This document shows positions 57,993 to 64,000 of a stretch of DNA of 64,000 nt, piece by piece. The notes beneath the pieces were generated by a model. It was not told where the DNA came from and made no database searches. It was given only the letters and a program-made list of their open reading frames with translations. Position numbers and translations under genes: made by a program. This DNA comes from Polynucleobacter sp. CS-Odin-A6. GTDB taxonomy: Bacteria; Pseudomonadota; Gammaproteobacteria; Burkholderiales; Burkholderiaceae. Location: assembly GCF_018882095.1 (NCBI RefSeq), contig NZ_JACVPD010000002.1:434001-498000 (forward strand). Reading direction: 5' to 3'. Positions within the stretch are counted from its first letter, which is position 1, and each line of letters starts with the position of its first letter.

Positions 57993-58081
57993 AGTAAGGC
58001 TCGGCAGGCGAGGCTGCCCCTAATCCCAAAAGCAACGTATTCTGTTACTTATTCATACTTCTCGCGTAAGAGATTGCCTCT

Positions 58082-58987
58082 ATGGAATTAAGCTCCTTGG
58101 ATTTTTTAAAGCAACAGGACCTGCCTACCGGCGCCTTATATATGGTTGCCACCCCAATTGGCAATATGGGGGACATCACCTTACGCGCGCTTCATGTGCT
58201 TCATTCCGTGGATGGTATAGCCTGTGAAGATACTCGGCATAGCGCGCCCCTCCTGCAGCATTTTGGCATTCATAAAAAATGTTTGGCACTGCATGAGCAC
58301 AATGAGGTTGCTGGCGCACAAACTGTAATTCAGCGCCTTTCCCAAAATGAGCGCTGGGCTTACATTTCTGATGCCGGAACCCCAGGCGTTTCTGATCCAG
58401 GCGCACGTCTGGTTCACGCCGTTCAGAAGGCGGGTTTTCGAGTGATTCCAATTCCCGGTGCAAGCGCTGTGTTGTCTGCTATTTCTGCAAGTGGCTCAGT
58501 CATGCTGCCATCAGAAGGGCGCTTTCAGTTTCTTGGCTTTTGGCCTAATAAGGCTAAGGAGCGTGGTGCGTTGATACAAGATATTCGGAGCAATTCAAAA
58601 ACAAGTATCTTGTTTGAATCACCCCATCAAATCCGAGACACCCTTGTGATGCTTAGTAAAGAACTAGAGCCAGAGCGACAAGTGCTGATTGGCAGGGAGC
58701 TTACTAAAAAATTTGAGCAACTAGTTACCCTTACTGCTGCCAATATTCCAGACTGGCTTGAGAAGGCAGAGAGCCTCAAAGGTGAATTTATCATTTTGGT
58801 GGCCGGCCGCCAAGCCAATGCAGATGAGGCTCCAGAACATTCAGCCCTATTACTATGGGCCAATGCATTAAGCCCCTATCTCGGCAGCAAAGAAATTGCT
58901 GCGGTACTTGCACAAACCCTGGGCCTAACTAAGAAAGAGGCTTACCAAGTTGCCTTAGAAGCAAAAGCTCAAAATAACGAGGAATAA
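58082..58987 (+). CDS. rsmI: 16S rRNA (cytidine-1402 2'-O)-methyltransferase RsmI
   Basis: Methylates the ribose of C1402 in the decoding centre using S-adenosylmethionine. The 301 residues carry the tetrapyrrole-methylase fold: LYMVATPIGNMGDITLRAL in parts, EDTRHSAPLLQHFGI, and SDAGTPGVSDPG. It is divergent from the SIS gene with only 89 bases between; yraN, usually here, is absent. Confidence 0.95.
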   Translation: MELSSLDFLKQQDLPTGALYMVATPIGNMGDITLRALHVLHSVDGIACEDTRHSAPLLQHFGIHKKCLALHEHNEVAGAQTVIQRLSQNERWAYISDAGTPGVSDPGARLVHAVQKAGFRVIPIPGASAVLSAISASGSVMLPSEGRFQFLGFWPNKAKERGALIQDIRSNSKTSILFESPHQIRDTLVMLSKELEPERQVLIGRELTKKFEQLVTLTAANIPDWLEKAESLKGEFIILVAGRQANADEAPEHSALLLWANALSPYLGSKEIAAVLAQTLGLTKKEAYQVALEAKAQNNEE

Positions 58988-59009
58988 AAAAGCTGGCCTT
59001 TAGCCAGCT
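58985..59009 (-). terminator. Terminator of the small membrane protein gene
   Basis: AGCTGGC and GCCAGCT pair around five bases and are followed by TTTTTT on the minus strand, overlapping the converging rsmI stop. Confidence 0.8.
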
Positions 59010-59029
59010 GTGACTTAAGGTCGAAAGGC

Positions 59030-59257
59030 TTATTTAGTTGCAGTATCAGCAGCCGGCGCTGGAACAGCAGCGGCAATATTTAATCGCCCAACCGGCTTAA
59101 TCAGTTGTTCTGCAGTGGCTTCTGCATCCGTACGCTTGCCATTATTAACAAATACCATTAACAACAAAATGATAGTCAGCGGCACAAAAAAGCTGGCAAA
59201 GACCATGGCAATCAATTGTTTGGGGGACTTAATTAGGCTACCGTGTGCTTCGCTCAT
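59030..59257 (-). pseudogene. Small membrane protein, apparent cytochrome c5 N-terminal anchor without heme domain
   Basis: The 75 residues begin MSEAHGSLIKSPKQLI, then have one membrane helix (about 16-37) and an Ala/Pro-rich tail ending AADTATK. To my knowledge, the membrane-anchored cytochrome c5-type proteins of Burkholderiales begin in this way and continue to a CxxCH heme domain. Here translation stops before any heme motif and the next DNA is a terminator, then rsmI. It may be a truncated remnant or a gene shortened for another use. Its own terminator suggests it is still transcribed. Confidence 0.55.
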
Positions 59258-59358
59258 AGGACTTTTATCACTTGTTGGGTTTAGGATTACTTCTAAAAGA
59301 TTATAGCTAGAGAGCCAGGTACAGGCACTTACAATAGCGAAGTTACCTTTTTATAATG

Positions 59359-59434
59359 GCGCCCGTAGCTCAGTGGATAGAGTATTGGCCTCCGAAGCCA
59401 AGGGTCGCAGGTTCGATTCCTGCCGGGCGCGCCA
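59359..59434 (+). tRNA. tRNA-Arg (anticodon CCG)
   Basis: A 76-base cloverleaf with acceptor GCGCCCG, anticodon loop CTCCGAA and encoded CCA. It stands alone between the small membrane protein and the desaturase genes; no integrase or attachment-site repeat is nearby. Confidence 0.97.
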
Positions 59435-59514
59435 AAAGAGGGGGTTTTTGACCGACCTCCTGCGTAAATTCGTGAAAAAGGCTATCATTTGCACCTAACT
59501 TATTGATTCTTATC

Positions 59515-60657
59515 ATGTCAAATCATCTAAATTCTGCCTTATCTGAGCCATCCTTGGCTAACCCTTTGGCCCCCAATCTTCCTTTGCCACATCGCAAAGT
59601 GATTCGCGGCTGGCTGATTCCAATGGCTCAAGGACAAACTGCAAAAGCCATTGCGCTTCTAACATTAGATTCTGTTTTGTGGCTTGGCTGTATTGCTGGA
59701 ACAATTTTTGTAGAAAGCCTTTTGCTCAAAGTTATTTTTGGCCTCGTTGCTGGATTTGTAACTGGTCGCATTTTTATTTTGGGTCACGATGCTTGCCACC
59801 AAAGCTTCACACCACACCGTGAGCTTAATAAAGTACTAGGGCGCATTGCTTTCTTGCCATCCCTAACCCCATATAGCCTATGGGATGTAGGTCATAACGT
59901 GGTTCACCACGGTCAAACCAACTTAAAGGGCTTTGACTTTGTCTGGGCGCCTTTATCAAAAACAGAGTTTGATGCTTTGCCTGCTTGGCGTAAAACGCTT
60001 GAGCGTCTTTATCGCAGTGGATGGGGGCCCGTTCTCTATTACCTCATTGAAATCTGGTGGAGACGCGAGTATTTCCCAAATGCGAAGAACAAACCTGGTG
60101 ACCGCCCTATTTTCCTTAAGGACAATTTATTGGTAACGGGCTTTGCCATTATTTGGATTGCCTGCCTTATTGCCGGAGCCATTGCTACTGGTCAATCCAT
60201 TTGGTTAGGATTAATTACCGGCTTTGTAGTGCCTTTCTTATTCTGGAACGGCATGATCGGCTTTGTAGTCTATGTTCACCACACACATACCTCAGTGTCC
60301 TGGTATGACAAGAAATCAGAATGGTTACGTGCCCAGCCTTTTGTATCCACTACAGTGCATTTGACCTTTGGCTGGATTTGGGGCTCTTTAATGCACCATA
60401 TCATGGAGCATACCGCCCATCACGTGGATATGAGCGTCCCTCTTTATCGCCTTCAGGAAGCTCAAAATACCCTGGAAACCATCCTTCCAGAGCGTATTTT
60501 TATTCAAAAGTTCTCTTGGGCCTGGTATTTTGATACTGCCCGCATGTGCAAGCTTTATGACTTCGAAAACAAGGCTTGGCTTGATTTTGATGGCAACAAA
60601 ACGGCTGATTCCGTGAGAGTTGTTCTCAGCCCAGCCCCAGTAGGACAAAACGGGTAA
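59515..60657 (+). CDS. Membrane fatty acid desaturase (delta-12/omega-6-like)
   Basis: Inserts a double bond into membrane lipid acyl chains using a diiron centre. I chose the ATG reading MSNHLNSAL (380 residues) over an upstream TTG. The three histidine boxes are complete: HDACH (91-95), HNVVHH (127-132) and HTAHH (299-303), with several hydrophobic segments between. Substrate and position specificity cannot be read from the sequence. It is a single-gene unit after tRNA-Arg. Confidence 0.9.
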   Translation: MSNHLNSALSEPSLANPLAPNLPLPHRKVIRGWLIPMAQGQTAKAIALLTLDSVLWLGCIAGTIFVESLLLKVIFGLVAGFVTGRIFILGHDACHQSFTPHRELNKVLGRIAFLPSLTPYSLWDVGHNVVHHGQTNLKGFDFVWAPLSKTEFDALPAWRKTLERLYRSGWGPVLYYLIEIWWRREYFPNAKNKPGDRPIFLKDNLLVTGFAIIWIACLIAGAIATGQSIWLGLITGFVVPFLFWNGMIGFVVYVHHTHTSVSWYDKKSEWLRAQPFVSTTVHLTFGWIWGSLMHHIMEHTAHHVDMSVPLYRLQEAQNTLETILPERIFIQKFSWAWYFDTARMCKLYDFENKAWLDFDGNKTADSVRVVLSPAPVGQNG

Positions 60658-60698
60658 AATAGATCCTCTGTACAAGATTTGGCTTACCCGGACTACCC

Positions 60699-60884
60699 AT
60701 GACTACTTCGACTCCAGCTGCTACCCAAGAAACCTCTCAGAGCCTTAAATTTTGCTCTTCTTGCAGTCGCGAAAAGCGTCTGGAGGGCGGCACATGGATT
60801 CCGACAAGTAATCGTAAACAACGTTGGATCTGCGCTAGCTGCTTATACAACCGTACCCACAGAACTGGTTCTGCAAAAACCTAA
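60699..60884 (+). CDS. Small protein with two CxxC pairs, possible zinc ribbon
   Basis: I do not recognise this 61-residue protein. It has an unstructured Thr/Ala/Gln N-terminus (1-15), then CSSC (19-22) and CASC (45-48) with about 22 residues between, a spacing suited to one zinc ion, and a basic RTHRTG tail. GGTWIPTSNRKQRWIC lies between the pairs. A hairpin starts inside its last codons. It might bind nucleic acid; that is only a guess. Confidence 0.6.
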   Translation: MTTSTPAATQETSQSLKFCSSCSREKRLEGGTWIPTSNRKQRWICASCLYNRTHRTGSAKT

Positions 60885-60898
60885 TCTTCATTAGGTTT
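60877..60898 (+). terminator. Hairpin at the end of the zinc-ribbon gene
   Basis: AAACCTAAT and ATTAGGTTT form a 9-bp stem with a CTTC loop, overlapping the stop codon, with T-rich sequence shortly after. A terminator is likely. Confidence 0.6.
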
Positions 60899-60993
60899 CA
60901 ACTTCATTTTTTCATCCCCAACTTAGGGATTTGTTTGGCGTTCTTTGCCATACGTCGACATCAGTCCATGACCTATATCTCACAGGATACCCA

Positions 60994-61386
60994 ATGAAAA
61001 CTGAAGATACATTTAAATTCGCGCAAACGCATGAGTGGGCCAGCATTGAGGATGACGGGCTGGTATGGGTTGGTATTAGCAACCATGCCCAAGAAGCTTT
61101 GGGCGATGTAATGTTTTTTCAAGCGCCGAAAATTGGTCAGCTAGTTAAACAGGGTGAGGCTATCGCCGCAATTGAATCTGTCAAAGCAGCGAGTGATATT
61201 CATGCGCCTATTGGCGGTGAAATCATCTCCCTCAACGAAGAAATGGATGCATCACCTGAGATCGTGAATCAGAAACCCTATGGAGTGTGGCTTTTTAAAA
61301 TCAAGCCAACATCGGAAGAAATGTTGAACTCTGAGTTAAGCACTTTAGTCTCTCTTGCGCAATACAACTCCGGTGCTGGCGCTTAA
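60994..61386 (+). CDS. gcvH: Glycine cleavage system H protein
   Basis: The lipoylated shuttle of the glycine cleavage complex. I chose the ATG reading MKTEDTFKFAQ (130 residues), with AGGA upstream; the open frame begins 21 codons earlier. The lipoyl lysine is Lys64 in ESVKAASDI, with THEWASIE and GDVMFF typical. gcvT and gcvP are not adjacent. The H protein can also serve lipoate synthesis. It overlaps the converging priA by four bases. Confidence 0.93.
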   Translation: MKTEDTFKFAQTHEWASIEDDGLVWVGISNHAQEALGDVMFFQAPKIGQLVKQGEAIAAIESVKAASDIHAPIGGEIISLNEEMDASPEIVNQKPYGVWLFKIKPTSEEMLNSELSTLVSLAQYNSGAGA

Positions 61387-63512
61387 ATAGCAATCGGATC
61401 GCGCTCTATCAGCCAGCGAATGCGTGATGTTTTACTGATACGCCCCTGTGAGTCTTGCCGCAATTCTTGATCAACCATTTCAAGCGCTTCTTGAAGCGCC
61501 TTTCGATTCGCAGACTCTATTAGCAATTGAGCTCTTTCGGCGCCTGCAACACGCATAACCGGCTTGGGTACTGGGTCATAGACCTTTAATTCTTTCGTGA
61601 CTATGCCTCTCGTTTTCATACGGATTTTTAATTCGTTTAAAAACTGAATAGCTTTTTCAAGGCTCTTAGCCTCAGCATGAATCAAGGCTTGATAAGAATA
61701 AGGCGGTAACTTTGACTCAGCTCGCTCGCTCGCAGTAAACGCTAAAAATCCATCGATATCATGTCTTAATAAATACTGATAGACGGGAGACTCTGGATAT
61801 TGAGTTTCGATATAAATATCACCACCCGCTTCACCACCAACCCCAGACCTTCCAGCGCGCCCTGCAACCTGCACCAACTGCGCAAATAATCTTTCGGCCG
61901 CTCTAAAGTCTGCTGAATAGAGTCGGCTGTCTGCATCTAGTACAGCAACCAGTCCAATGTTTTGATAATCATGTCCCTTGGCAATCATTTGTGTACCAAC
62001 AACAATATCCACATTGCCATCATGTATTTCTTGGAAGAGTGTCTCTGCTCCTTTGCTTTTCCTGCTGGAGTCTGTATCAACCCGAAGCACTCTTGCCTGG
62101 GGCCACATTTCCTCTATGGCATCTTCTATTTTCTGAGTGCCGTGACCTAGCGGTTTTAAATCTGCGTTTCCGCAATCCGGACAAAACTGGGGAATGGATT
62201 TAAGTAATCCACAGTGATGGCAACTCAATATCGATCTTTTTCCTAATGCGCCTGCTTTATGCATTACCGTGTAAGTAGAGCATTGCGTACATTTTGATAA
62301 CCAGTTACAAGCGGCGCAACTTAATACCGGAGCATAGCCACGACGATTAATTAATATGAGACTCTGTTTTTTTTCTTTAAGCGCACTAGTAATAGCGTTT
62401 GAGAGTGTCTTTGTAATTAAACTTTTTTGTTTTGGCGCCTTTTCATCCCCAGGACTAAATTGATTTTGTGGATTGCGGGTATCAATTAAATGTACTCTAG
62501 GCAAGCTTGCGCCCTGAGCCCTCTGATCGAGTCGAATATATTCATAGCGCTGTGATTGCGCTGCTTGCCAAGTCTCTAGAGAGGGTGTGGCAGATGACAG
62601 CAAAATTGGAATTGTTTGGTCATGTGCGCGCCATATAGCCAAATCTCTTGCAGAGTACCGTGTGCCTTCTTGCTGTTTATAAGATGAATCATGTTCTTCA
62701 TCTACTACGATTGCCTTTAGGCTTGGCATCGGCGTCAGTGCCGCAAGGCGTGTTCCTAAAATAATTTGTGCTGAGCCGGTCATTGCCTCAAACCAGGCAA
62801 TGCCCCTTTTCTTTTCACTAATGCCACTATGCAATACAGCCATCTTCTTATCTGGAAAATAAGCTCTCACACGTCTTTCTAACTGCGGCGTTAAGTTAAT
62901 TTCTGGAACCAATAAAAGTACCTGCGCACTTTCATCTTTGAGAATGCTGGCAAGCCAATTCAGAAAAACGGCGGTTTTACCGCTCCCCGTCTGACCCTGC
63001 AGCAAAATCACTCTAAATTGATTTTCTTTTTTGCCATCAGCTAATAATTCTTGCAGTGCATTTTTTTGATCCGAATTTAACTGTGCCTCTGTAATCAATC
63101 CCTCTGAAGCAAGAGTGGCTGCTTTGCTCTTTTTTTTCTCAGCTGATGCTAATTTTTTAGGAATGTTCTCCCAATTCTCTGCTTTTTTCCACATCTGCGG
63201 AATGGTGGGCAATATGGTTTCACCTAAAGCATGTACGTAGTATTGACTCGCAAAATTCATTAATCGCAAAGAAGCTACGTCTAAAGGGGGGAGTGGGGCA
63301 AGGCGATTTACAGATTTAAGCTTTTCTATCTCATAATCTGAGTGGTCACTCACTTTTATTACCAAGCCAATTGAGTCCGATCTGGCAAAGGGCACCTCAA
63401 CCACATGACCAATTTTCGGTAAGCCGCCTAGTTTTTCAGCATCCCACAGGTAATCAAATCCCTGGGCCAAGGGCTTGTCCACTACCACCTGGACCACTAT
63501 AGGTTTAAACAT
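61383..63512 (-). CDS. priA: Primosomal protein N', replication restart helicase PriA
   Basis: Reloads the replisome at stalled forks. The 709 residues have an N-terminal 3'-DNA-binding domain (about 1-110), Walker A GQTGSGKT (173-180), Walker B VVDEEHDSSYKQ with the DEEH box, and zinc-binding cysteines in CAACNWLSKCTQC and CHHCG...CPDCG. The helicase motif QVAGRAGR is present. A cluster of DnaA-box-like sequences lies just upstream. Confidence 0.97.
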   Translation of the reverse strand: MFKPIVVQVVVDKPLAQGFDYLWDAEKLGGLPKIGHVVEVPFARSDSIGLVIKVSDHSDYEIEKLKSVNRLAPLPPLDVASLRLMNFASQYYVHALGETILPTIPQMWKKAENWENIPKKLASAEKKKSKAATLASEGLITEAQLNSDQKNALQELLADGKKENQFRVILLQGQTGSGKTAVFLNWLASILKDESAQVLLLVPEINLTPQLERRVRAYFPDKKMAVLHSGISEKKRGIAWFEAMTGSAQIILGTRLAALTPMPSLKAIVVDEEHDSSYKQQEGTRYSARDLAIWRAHDQTIPILLSSATPSLETWQAAQSQRYEYIRLDQRAQGASLPRVHLIDTRNPQNQFSPGDEKAPKQKSLITKTLSNAITSALKEKKQSLILINRRGYAPVLSCAACNWLSKCTQCSTYTVMHKAGALGKRSILSCHHCGLLKSIPQFCPDCGNADLKPLGHGTQKIEDAIEEMWPQARVLRVDTDSSRKSKGAETLFQEIHDGNVDIVVGTQMIAKGHDYQNIGLVAVLDADSRLYSADFRAAERLFAQLVQVAGRAGRSGVGGEAGGDIYIETQYPESPVYQYLLRHDIDGFLAFTASERAESKLPPYSYQALIHAEAKSLEKAIQFLNELKIRMKTRGIVTKELKVYDPVPKPVMRVAGAERAQLLIESANRKALQEALEMVDQELRQDSQGRISKTSRIRWLIERDPIAI

Positions 63513-63539
63513 GATTTACCAAAATTTTCTGTCTTAACC

Positions 63540-63735
63540 TGTGGATAAGTCTGTGGATATCATTCGCAGATTGAGGCTTTAATGCTTATTCTATAGGAAT
63601 GCTATCGAAAACCTAAAATCAATATTTATTAAATAGTATATATAAATCAATAGGTTGTATTTATTACTAAAGGTAAATTTTCACATTTCCCTTCAATCTC
63701 ACTGTATTTGCTTTTCTGCACATATCTGTGCATAA
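63540..63735. promoter_or_regulatory. DnaA-box-like cluster with AT-rich core upstream of priA
   Basis: TGTGGATAA at the left and TGTGCATAA at the right are perfect matches to TTATNCACA on the other strand, and TGTGGATAT is a near match three bases after the first. Between them about 50 bases are nearly pure A/T. This is origin-like, or a DnaA-controlled region for priA. No gene is visible in this 264-base gap. Confidence 0.45.
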
Positions 63736-63776
63736 CTTTAAGCAAAATCATGGCTAAAGTTAGCAGTTACTGATGA

Positions 63777-64000
63777 TTATTTCGTTGCCCGGAGGGCTTT
63801 GGATTTGGAAATGACTGTTTCTGCTAAAGCAGTTACGCTTTCGGGGGGTGTAAATTGATTGATGCCATGGCCGAGATTAAAAATATGGCCGTCCAAAGAA
63901 TGTAGCCCCGGCTTGAGTGTGGGTGCGTCCGCTAAATCTTCTAAAAGTTCAGATGCAGCGGTAGCAATATCTTTAGCTCCTGAAAACAGAATCAGGGGAT
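63777..64000 (-). CDS. hemE: Uroporphyrinogen decarboxylase, C-terminal end only
   Basis: Decarboxylates uroporphyrinogen III to coproporphyrinogen III in heme synthesis; cytoplasmic. Only about 74 C-terminal residues are in the window. I translated the reverse strand: GHIFNLGHGI followed by TPPESVTALAETV is the conserved family end. The start lies beyond the right edge. Confidence 0.93.
   Translation of the reverse strand, partial: PLILFSGAKDIATAASELLEDLADAPTLKPGLHSLDGHIFNLGHGINQFTPPESVTALAETVISKSKALRATK

Noticed and set aside
59340-59500. tRNA-Arg as an integration site for a mobile island
   Set aside because: No integrase and no repeat of the tRNA 3' end nearby; the next gene is an ordinary desaturase.
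60885-60993. Glycine riboswitch before gcvH
   Set aside because: The gap is too short for the tandem aptamers and I saw no matching conserved core.

Overview
The window looks like chromosomal DNA of a small-genome betaproteobacterium of the Burkholderiaceae, most probably Polynucleobacter or a close relative. This rests on gene order (tRNA-tuf-tRNA-Trp-secE-nusG-rplKAJL-rpoBC-rpsLG-fusA-tuf-rpsJ-S10-spc-alpha; pilQ-aroK-aroB; cyaY/lptM-lysA; SIS protein-BON lipoprotein-cytochrome c next to rsmI), Burkholderiales-like protein sequences, moderate GC and tight spacing. The species is inferred, not searched.

Layout. 1-4.6 kb: the 5' part of gltB and a REP-associated tyrosine transposase (RAYT). 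4.6-10.5 kb: penicillin-binding protein 1A on the minus strand, then divergent plus-strand genes for an unrecognised membrane protein, a very short PilQ-type secretin, aroK and aroB. 10.5-17.1 kb: housekeeping genes cyaY, lptM, lysA, a cytochrome c4, engB, hemB, dsbD and cutA. 17.2-49.9 kb: one almost unbroken minus-strand block for the transcription and translation machinery, read from right to left: tRNA-Tyr, tRNA-Gly, tRNA-Thr, tuf, tRNA-Trp, secE, nusG, rplKAJL, rpoBC, rpsLG, fusA, a second tuf, rpsJ and the complete S10, spc and alpha operons down to rplQ. 50.0-55.4 kb: one rRNA operon (16S, tRNA-Ile, tRNA-Ala, 23S, 5S) with a clear promoter, boxA elements, processing stem and terminator. 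55.7-64 kb: mixed housekeeping genes: a GNAT acetyltransferase, cytochrome c, BON lipoprotein, SIS-domain protein, rsmI, tRNA-Arg, a fatty acid desaturase, gcvH, priA and the 3' end of hemE.

The two tuf genes are identical at protein level, and the sequence shows no difference between their coding DNA. Nearly all strongly expressed genes are on the minus strand, which suggests that the replication origin lies to the right of the window. Two perfect DnaA-box 9-mers and one near match lie in the hemE-priA gap.

I found no CRISPR array, prophage, integrase or defence island. The interesting material is mostly regulatory RNA and promoter architecture between the ribosomal genes: a boxA-like element with a long hairpin before rpsJ (NusE), an internal promoter after rpsJ, terminator-like hairpins between rpsQ and rplN, overlapping hairpins between rplL and rpoB, S7- and S4-type leader hairpins, and a palindrome inside the tRNA-tuf promoter spacer. 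A second theme is reduced genes: a minimal secretin locus, a cytochrome membrane anchor without its heme domain, and no yraN gene at its usual place.
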